Below are positions 59,925-64,000 of a stretch of 64,000 nt of DNA, piece by piece. Below the pieces are notes generated by a model that did no database searches, was not told where the DNA came from, and saw only the letters and a program-made list of their open reading frames with translations. The first letter of the stretch is position 1. Each line of letters opens with the position of its first letter. The stretch is from assembly GCF_003490595.1 (NCBI RefSeq), contig NZ_QQGY01000004.1, forward strand, positions 115,623 to 179,622. The letters are read 5' to 3'. A program made the position numbers and the translations under genes. The stretch comes from Haemophilus haemolyticus_L. GTDB taxonomy: Bacteria > Pseudomonadota > Gammaproteobacteria > Enterobacterales > Pasteurellaceae.

Positions 59925-62065
59925 TTATCCTCTTTTTTACTGTTATTACTATTTATAATTGTAGTTGGTGCCGATATAGAAGCTCCTGCAAATGGTCGAA
60001 TTGGATTATAATTAACCACGCCTTTTCCTCTCTCATAAATAATAGGGATAGACGTACTACCAAACCTGGACTCATATTTTTTTACGTGAGCATTCCATTG
60101 TCCAGAAGTGGTTAAATCCCCCCATGTATTCGTCCCTTTCCAACTTAAATCTGGCTGTTTGCCTGTTGCCTTATTTGCACTTATAAAATAACTATTTGCA
60201 TTATTAGATAGTTTCGAAGGTTTTCCAGACACTTCTCCAATACGACGCCCTGTGTCTCTATGAATTTTACTCCCCACAGCTCTTGCGTTACCAACTAAAT
60301 TTTGTGAATTCTTCGCTGCTTGATGAGCAGCATTCGCTGTTTTTGCTACATCACTACCAATAGCAACTGACTGTTTAACTGAGTTACTAGCACGATATGC
60401 TTTAAGCCCAGCAGATGCCCCTGCAGGTAAAAATGGCACCGCTGTAGCAAAGCCATCATAAATAAGCCCTACTCCATCAAGAGCAGCCATCCCATAATTA
60501 CCCTCTTCAATATTATAAGCTAAAGAAGCTCCTCCTATTGTAAGATTAACTACATCCCATGCTGTTTCAGGAGTAATAGCATTATGCTCAACTGCATTAT
60601 TCGCCACCGTTGTCCCTATCGATGATTCACTCAAAATTTTGACCGCACTTGACCCTTGACCAGCAGCGGCTAAACCACCTGCCACACCAGCAAGTGCCTT
60701 CGCTATTTCTTTCACTTGGCTACGTTCAGTTTCAGTAAGGTCTTTCGCTTTTTTATTATAAAGATGCTCCGTTAAATATTTCGCACCTAATTCACCTGCT
60801 GCAGTGGAAATCGCACCGGTTGATGCTTTTCCACCCATTAGCTCCGCTTCTACCGCCCCCCATAAAATATGCGTTGGGATATTTAATGCCGGATAATCTT
60901 CCGTTGCTTTCTTGATTAATTGGTTCACATAAGATGAAGCGGCTGCCGTCGCGATACTTTGACTTGAGCCTCCACTTAACGCAATTAAACCTGCGTGAGT
61001 AATAGCATCAACTGCACGCTTGGTGCTGCCACCCGTTCCCCAATTTTCTGCTTGTATTTCGGCTTGAAGAATATCTTTTTTAAGCTGATTAACTGCCTCT
61101 TGATTACCTTGTTGTTTAGCTTTTTCTAAGCGAGATTTTAAACGTCTCACCTCTTGCTCAGCTGCTTCCTGTTGATTCGCCGTGTAGGTCTCCACCGCCT
61201 TTTGTACATGTCCTATTGCCGTTGCAATCTGTTGCTGCTCTTGAATTTGCGCTTTCACATCCTTCGTCTGTGCCACTTGATTGTTAGCTTGGGCAAGGTC
61301 TGTGTTAATGCCTAGTTGGGCTGCTGTGGTCTGTGTCAGGCTCGTATCTTTATTCAAGATAACCGTCCCTTCCGTCAATGTCGCTTTCGTCGTTGAGCTG
61401 TCGCTGCTTTGTTGTAACATCGGCAAGCCCGGGCTTATCCCCCCACTACGCTGACCGTCTAGTTTGGTACTATTTTCTGTGTTCGGTTTAACCGCTCTGC
61501 CCGTTTCGTTATCCACCCATTTTTCTTTTGACTCTTTGAGACTTCCGCTAATACTTGCGCTCGCTGCACTGCTGCTCGATTCATTTTGAATATCTTCAAA
61601 GGTCAGTGTGTTGGTTTGGAGAATGCTGTTTTTCGCATTGCTGCTTGCAATGGCGCCACCTTTCAAATGAACATTTTCCGCATCAATGTGATACCCCCCT
61701 TCTTCAGCAAAAATACCAGCTTGTTCATTCACTTGTTTACGGTGAGTCGTGCCTTTGGAAGCATTGCCATAACCACTCACACTCCAGTTGTTGCCAAAAC
61801 CAAATTCCACTTCTAAACCGCCTCCGCTTGATTTAGTTTTAAAGCGTTCTTCGTCTTGTAAACTTTCAATGTTGAGCTTGCCACCCACATTGGCATTAAC
61901 GGTGTTACCTTTGACTTGACTCCCCAGTAGGTTGGTATCACTTTGGCTATTTAGGGTCACGGTTTGCGCATCTAAGTGGCTCGCTTGGTAAGTTTTACTT
62001 TCACCATCTTCCTTGCCAGTGCTTCCGCCTATTACTCGCTCGTGATGTTTCCGTGGGAAAAGCAT
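59921..62065 (-). CDS. Orphan CdiA/FhaB C-terminal module (5'-truncated)
   Basis: The frame encodes 714 residues without signal peptide or TPS secretion domain. The first residues (MLFPRKHHERVIGGSTGK) come from the antisense of the purT fragment, so the natural 5' part was lost. Then follow hemagglutinin repeats (NSQSDTNLLGSQVKGNTVNA), a coiled region (QQEAAEQEVRRLKSRLEKAK), a pre-toxin segment with VANNAVEHNAITPETAWDVV (near 505-525, VENN-like), and a C-terminal toxin tip of about 190 residues ending YNPIRPFAGASISAPTTI. It may serve as a recombination donor rather than a secreted toxin. Confidence 0.7.
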   Translation of the reverse strand: MLFPRKHHERVIGGSTGKEDGESKTYQASHLDAQTVTLNSQSDTNLLGSQVKGNTVNANVGGKLNIESLQDEERFKTKSSGGGLEVEFGFGNNWSVSGYGNASKGTTHRKQVNEQAGIFAEEGGYHIDAENVHLKGGAIASSNAKNSILQTNTLTFEDIQNESSSSAASASISGSLKESKEKWVDNETGRAVKPNTENSTKLDGQRSGGISPGLPMLQQSSDSSTTKATLTEGTVILNKDTSLTQTTAAQLGINTDLAQANNQVAQTKDVKAQIQEQQQIATAIGHVQKAVETYTANQQEAAEQEVRRLKSRLEKAKQQGNQEAVNQLKKDILQAEIQAENWGTGGSTKRAVDAITHAGLIALSGGSSQSIATAAASSYVNQLIKKATEDYPALNIPTHILWGAVEAELMGGKASTGAISTAAGELGAKYLTEHLYNKKAKDLTETERSQVKEIAKALAGVAGGLAAAGQGSSAVKILSESSIGTTVANNAVEHNAITPETAWDVVNLTIGGASLAYNIEEGNYGMAALDGVGLIYDGFATAVPFLPAGASAGLKAYRASNSVKQSVAIGSDVAKTANAAHQAAKNSQNLVGNARAVGSKIHRDTGRRIGEVSGKPSKLSNNANSYFISANKATGKQPDLSWKGTNTWGDLTTSGQWNAHVKKYESRFGSTSIPIIYERGKGVVNYNPIRPFAGASISAPTTIINSNNSKKEDK

Positions 62066-62112
62066 TGGAAAAAGTAGAACGAACTTACGCGAAGTTGAAT
62101 GTGAAATTATAA
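62034..62112 (+). pseudogene. purT: 3' fragment of purT (copy 2)
   Basis: Plus strand LLARDVSVGKALEKVERTYA then KLNVKL and stop at 62112, matching copy 1 (LLTRDILVEKVELAYDKL). The CdiA fragment on the opposite strand runs into it, so a breakpoint lies near 62030-62036. Confidence 0.6.
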
Positions 62113-62143
62113 AACTTACTTAACATAAGTCGTTGAAAATACA

Positions 62144-62199
62144 AAAATGCGGTCAATTTTTGAGAGGTTTTAAAACTCTTTGAAAATTGACCGCACTTT
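62144..62199. terminator. Terminator following purT fragment 2
   Basis: A long near-perfect hairpin: AAAATGCGGTCAATTTT pairs with GAAAATTGACCGCACTTT, with an inner AGAG/CTCT step. The left uptake core has one mutation (ATGCGGT). Confidence 0.75.
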
Positions 62200-62260
62200 A
62201 TATCCCAATTCAAACTGTATGCATCTTAAGTATCAAACAGCGCTGGTATCTTAGTCGAAC

Positions 62261-62914
62261 TTAACATTCTTTGAGCATAGTTTTCGAAGCTGCCAAGTGG
62301 TTAATATTCTCAGAAAAAACCACCTCAAACTTATCATCTTTTGAGCAAAAATTTAAGAATTCTATAGCCTTACTACAGTCATCACTTAAAGAAATACAAC
62401 CATACCCAATATCTTCATGCGGGTATAATGCTATTTTTAATGTTGGATTAATTAGAAAACAATGATCTCCTACCACCTTATTATATTTATACGCCATAGA
62501 TAATTCACAAAAACTCAATATATCCTTTTTATCAAAACTCAATGACATTATATTAGCTGGAAATGGATATTTATTATCTTCATAAAAATCTTCAATAAGT
62601 CCATTATATGGAATTAACACTCCCATCTCTTTAGCCTTATTATAAATACTTTCATAATAAGAAACCTCTAAATCAGAAAACTCAGGGATAGAAGCACTAT
62701 CGTCATATGCTAATGCAGTTAGTAGAAAAAAGTCATTGATAGAGTCTTTAAAAAAGGACTCTATCATTTTAGATGACATTTGTATTACTGATTGCATAGT
62801 AAGATCTCTTGCATAAAAGTAGCCAACCCAACCTGGGCTACTACTAAAACTATTAAAATTTATTTTATTAAAAGATATAACGCTATTTGTTGTCGAATTT
62901 AATGATTTTTCCAT
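62261..62914 (-). CDS. Putative immunity protein of the terminal CdiA toxin
   Basis: ATG 62914 follows AGG by 8 bases and overlaps the toxin gene end by 32 bp in another frame. The 217-residue acidic protein (MEKSLNSTTNSVISFNKINF... ending AASKTMLKEC) has no membrane segment. Position directly behind a toxin tip is the usual place of cdiI. The sequence is not one I recognise. Confidence 0.6.
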   Translation of the reverse strand: MEKSLNSTTNSVISFNKINFNSFSSSPGWVGYFYARDLTMQSVIQMSSKMIESFFKDSINDFFLLTALAYDDSASIPEFSDLEVSYYESIYNKAKEMGVLIPYNGLIEDFYEDNKYPFPANIMSLSFDKKDILSFCELSMAYKYNKVVGDHCFLINPTLKIALYPHEDIGYGCISLSDDCSKAIEFLNFCSKDDKFEVVFSENINHLAASKTMLKEC

Positions 62915-64000
62915 CACTTTTACCTATTGTAATCTTTCTTCTTACTTCTGGAGCATTCCCTTTTAATCCAACTTTCCACTCACCATTTTTATCTGAGTGA
63001 GAGGTATGACTTTCTGACCAAATTTCACCAGTATATTTATTTTTAAAATTTTTACCTCCTTTTAATTTAATGAAATCGTCCGGATGTGTTGTTGGTGTTC
63101 TTACAATATCCCCTACGCTTGCACTGTTGACCTTTTGTTTTGGCATATCAAGGAAACAATCATTATGCACCCAAACGCCATCAAGGTCAGAATTCGCTCC
63201 TTTGATAAAGTAAGTGTGGTCAGTCTCAACTGTCAGGTTATATGCACTTAACTTCTCAGCCTTGATAGTGACACCTTTCACCGTTTGCCAGTGATTATTT
63301 TCTGATAACAGTTTATAACCCGCTTTCAAATTTTGTGCATCTACCCACTGAGCATTTTGGATTTCTCCGTTGTAGTGATGCCCCTCAGAACTCGGTACTA
63401 GCTCACCTTGATTTACCTGGGTAAAGAATGGATGAATTTTATTTGAAACAATAGTTTGATGTTTGCCTTGTTCATCAATCACTTCTACATATACCGTAAA
63501 ATCATACGGGTTGTTGTAGTGAGCTTGTACGCGCTGATAGGTCATTTGTCCTGTCAGTTCGTTTTTCGCATAAACTTTGTCGCCCACTTTAATGGATTGA
63601 ATCGGTTTATACCCCTGTTCGGTTTTCACTTCCATGTCACCACGGAAAGAACAAGTTAACGCTTTTACTCTAGAATTTTTGACCGTTTCCAAAGCGTTTG
63701 ATGCAATATCGGACGCTGTACTGGATGCACTTCCTTTCACAACCGCTACTGCTGTTTTTTCTCCTTTCGCAAAAGTTACTACTGCTTTTGTGAATTTTGT
63801 ACCAACTTTAGCCAAACCCAAACCACCGGCAAGTATTCCCACCGTCTCTTGCAGTAATTGACCTGCCTCTAAGCCAGCCTTGAAAGCCCCTTCTGCACCC
63901 GCTTTCTCATACTCAACAATCATCTTATCAATTCTATTCGCATAGGATTGTTTCATTGCTTTAGTAAAATTGCCTTCTTGAATTAAGGTCTTAATCGCAT
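62883..64000 (-). CDS. CdiA-type protein with HINT domain and C-terminal toxin (5' end outside window)
   Basis: The frame is open to the right edge (AIKTLIQEGNFTKAMKQSYA), so this is the C-terminal part of a larger protein. A HINT (intein/hedgehog-like) protease domain runs from LTCSFRGDMEVKTEQGYKPI to GVWVHNDC, with splice-type Cys at the start and His-Asn-Cys at the end. Cleavage there would release a toxin of about 92 residues starting CFLDMPKQKVNS. That tip has FKNKYTGEIWSESHTSHSDK and a basic end, small-nuclease-like but unidentified. The immunity gene overlaps the 3' end. Confidence 0.8.
   Translation of the reverse strand, partial: AIKTLIQEGNFTKAMKQSYANRIDKMIVEYEKAGAEGAFKAGLEAGQLLQETVGILAGGLGLAKVGTKFTKAVVTFAKGEKTAVAVVKGSASSTASDIASNALETVKNSRVKALTCSFRGDMEVKTEQGYKPIQSIKVGDKVYAKNELTGQMTYQRVQAHYNNPYDFTVYVEVIDEQGKHQTIVSNKIHPFFTQVNQGELVPSSEGHHYNGEIQNAQWVDAQNLKAGYKLLSENNHWQTVKGVTIKAEKLSAYNLTVETDHTYFIKGANSDLDGVWVHNDCFLDMPKQKVNSASVGDIVRTPTTHPDDFIKLKGGKNFKNKYTGEIWSESHTSHSDKNGEWKVGLKGNAPEVRRKITIGKSDGKIIKFDNK

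Noticed and set aside
61555..61836. Plus-strand open frame antisense to the CdiA module
   Set aside because: Cys/His-rich nonsense product opposite a recognised hemagglutinin frame.

Overview
The window looks like a chromosomal segment of Haemophilus influenzae (probably nontypeable) or a very close relative. The DNA uptake core AAGTGCGGT and its complement recur every few kb, often as inverted pairs that double as terminators. The gene runs also fit: infC-rpmI-rplT, recB-recD, ydfG-trpB-trpA, uspE-fnr, a ferritin pair, mukF-mukE-mukB, ttcA-tusE-mop, thrS, topA, pntA-pntB. Species assignment is by recognition; no database was searched.

Layout. 1-3.2 kb: 3' end of a sulfatase gene, a hexose-6-phosphate mutarotase gene, and the IF3/L35/L20 operon, with infC starting on AUU. 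3.2-5.35 kb: a small insertion bounded by two copies of the same terminator, carrying two Sel1-repeat secreted proteins and a HEPN-motif protein. 5.4-18.9 kb: core genes (recBD, ybaK, usg, a DsrE-family gene, trpAB with ydfG and a TrpR-like operator, a DUF4198 protein with Fur-like and CRP-like sites, uspE, fnr). 19.0-21.8 kb: tRNA-Leu(CAA) followed by the relic of an integrative element, bounded by a 12-bp repeat of the tRNA 3' end, with an integrase that lost its active-site segment through two compensating indels.

21.9-31.7 kb: two ferritin genes, then the chromosomal dif site. A complete filamentous prophage (inovirus) of about 8.1 kb is inserted at dif. It has gene II/X-type Rep, ssDNA-binding protein, coat proteins, an adsorption protein split by a frameshift in an A7 tract, pVI, Zot/pI and pIV secretin. 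Its right end has two inverted dif-like sites around a hairpin, the arrangement used by CTXphi-type phages that integrate folded single-stranded DNA with the host XerC/XerD. The window therefore probably lies at the replication terminus.

31.7-57.8 kb: sbcB, an EamA transporter, mukFEB, ttcA-tusE-mop, and a Fur-box-controlled TonB receptor paired with an M16 protease lipoprotein (YddB/PqqL-like; candidate protease-associated iron import). The receptor has an in-frame 7-bp repeat that could switch it by phase variation. Then come thrS with a tRNA-Thr anticodon-arm mimic in its leader, azoR, topA, a LysR regulator and pntAB.

57.8-64 kb: decayed and live contact-dependent-inhibition (CdiA/FhaB) toxin-immunity cassettes on the minus strand. 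They include a HINT-processed toxin running off the right edge, an orphan CdiA C-terminal module, several immunity-like genes, hemagglutinin fragments, and two copies of a purT 3' end with its terminator. The strongest leads for new biology are the phage attP/dif architecture and split pIII, the heptanucleotide switch in the receptor, the toxin cassette array with purT scars, and the HEPN/Sel1 insertion.
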